DNA of 5,293 bases, taken from positions 1 to 5,293 of the forward strand of contig JABJDN010000151.1 of the NCBI GenBank assembly GCA_018665385.1, read 5' to 3'. Positions 5,177 to 5,293 of this stretch are shown piece after piece. The translations under genes were made by a program, and so were the position numbers. This stretch comes from Phycisphaerae bacterium. GTDB taxonomy: Bacteria > Planctomycetota > Phycisphaerae > Phycisphaerales > SM1A02. The notes below the pieces were generated by a model. That model was not told the origin of the DNA. It was given only the letters and a program-made list of their open reading frames with translations, and did not search any database. Numbering within the stretch: the first letter of the stretch is position 1; every line of letters starts with the position of its first letter.

Positions 5177-5293
5177 TGCAAATCGGCGAAAGTTCAATCG
5201 ATTCATTTTTGGATGCATTAGCATCCAAAGAGCCAACACCAGGCGGCGGTGCTGTCGCTGGGTTACTCGCAAGTATTGCTAGTTCACTTGGAA
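5176..5293 (+). CDS. Cyclodeaminase/cyclohydrolase family protein (FtcD C-terminal-like), N-terminal part
   Basis: Only the first 39 residues are inside the window; the gene continues past the right edge. The start is helix-forming (SIDSFLDALASKEP), followed by TPGGGAVAGLLASIASSL (21-38). This matches the P-x-PGGG-x-VA glycine-rich signature that opens the all-helical formiminotetrahydrofolate cyclodeaminase / methenyltetrahydrofolate cyclohydrolase family. Such proteins act on one-carbon units carried by folate in the cytoplasm. The exact reaction (deaminase or cyclohydrolase) cannot be told from this fragment. Its ATG shares one base with the pheT stop (TAATG), so it is co-transcribed and probably translated by re-initiation. 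The GGAG at 5161-5164 is too far (11 bases) to be a strong ribosome-binding site. Confidence 0.85.
   Translation, partial: MQIGESSIDSFLDALASKEPTPGGGAVAGLLASIASSLG

Overview
This is a chromosomal housekeeping segment from a bacterium of moderate GC content. Two features hint at a planctomycete or a relative. The phenylalanyl-tRNA synthetase beta chain is short, lacks the usual tRNA-binding OB-fold and is not preceded by pheS. An SDR epimerase also carries what looks like the end of an N-terminal SRPBCC domain. Neither tRNA gene encodes its CCA end. The lineage is an inference from memory, not a demonstrated placement.

Layout. Positions 1-1151 hold a TIGR01777-type (YfcH-like) NAD(P)-dependent epimerase on the plus strand. 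The 266 bases before its first good ATG look like the broken or frameshifted tail of a fused SRPBCC domain. Two divergent tRNA genes follow: tRNA-Arg(UCU) on the minus strand, and on the plus strand a CAU-anticodon tRNA that is probably tRNA-Ile2 rather than elongator tRNA-Met. A strong two-way hairpin terminator separates the second tRNA from a convergent minus-strand operon. In transcription order that operon is a lipoprotein of 200 aa, a related lipoprotein of 152 aa, and a beta-carbonic anhydrase of 184 aa. The genes are joined by 4-base stop/start overlaps (GTGA, then ATGA). On the other side of a 26-base divergent gap lies plus-strand pheT, whose stop overlaps the start of a cyclodeaminase/cyclohydrolase-family gene (TAATG) that runs off the window.

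How the parts work together. pheT and the tRNAs serve translation. The two lipoproteins and the carbonic anhydrase are translationally coupled and should be made together, but nothing in the sequence explains why envelope lipoproteins accompany this enzyme. The most structured non-coding spot is the lipoprotein/pheT gap. It contains a perfect 18-bp palindrome that places a TATTCT hexamer 6-7 bases before each ATG, which suggests a shared bidirectional promoter giving nearly leaderless messages.

I see no mobile element, CRISPR array, phage gene or recognisable new defence or biosynthetic system. The points of interest are the possible broken fusion, the reduced PheT, the bidirectional palindrome, the paralogous lipoprotein pair with a divergent carbonic anhydrase, and a fresh-looking 15-bp tandem duplication inside pheT.
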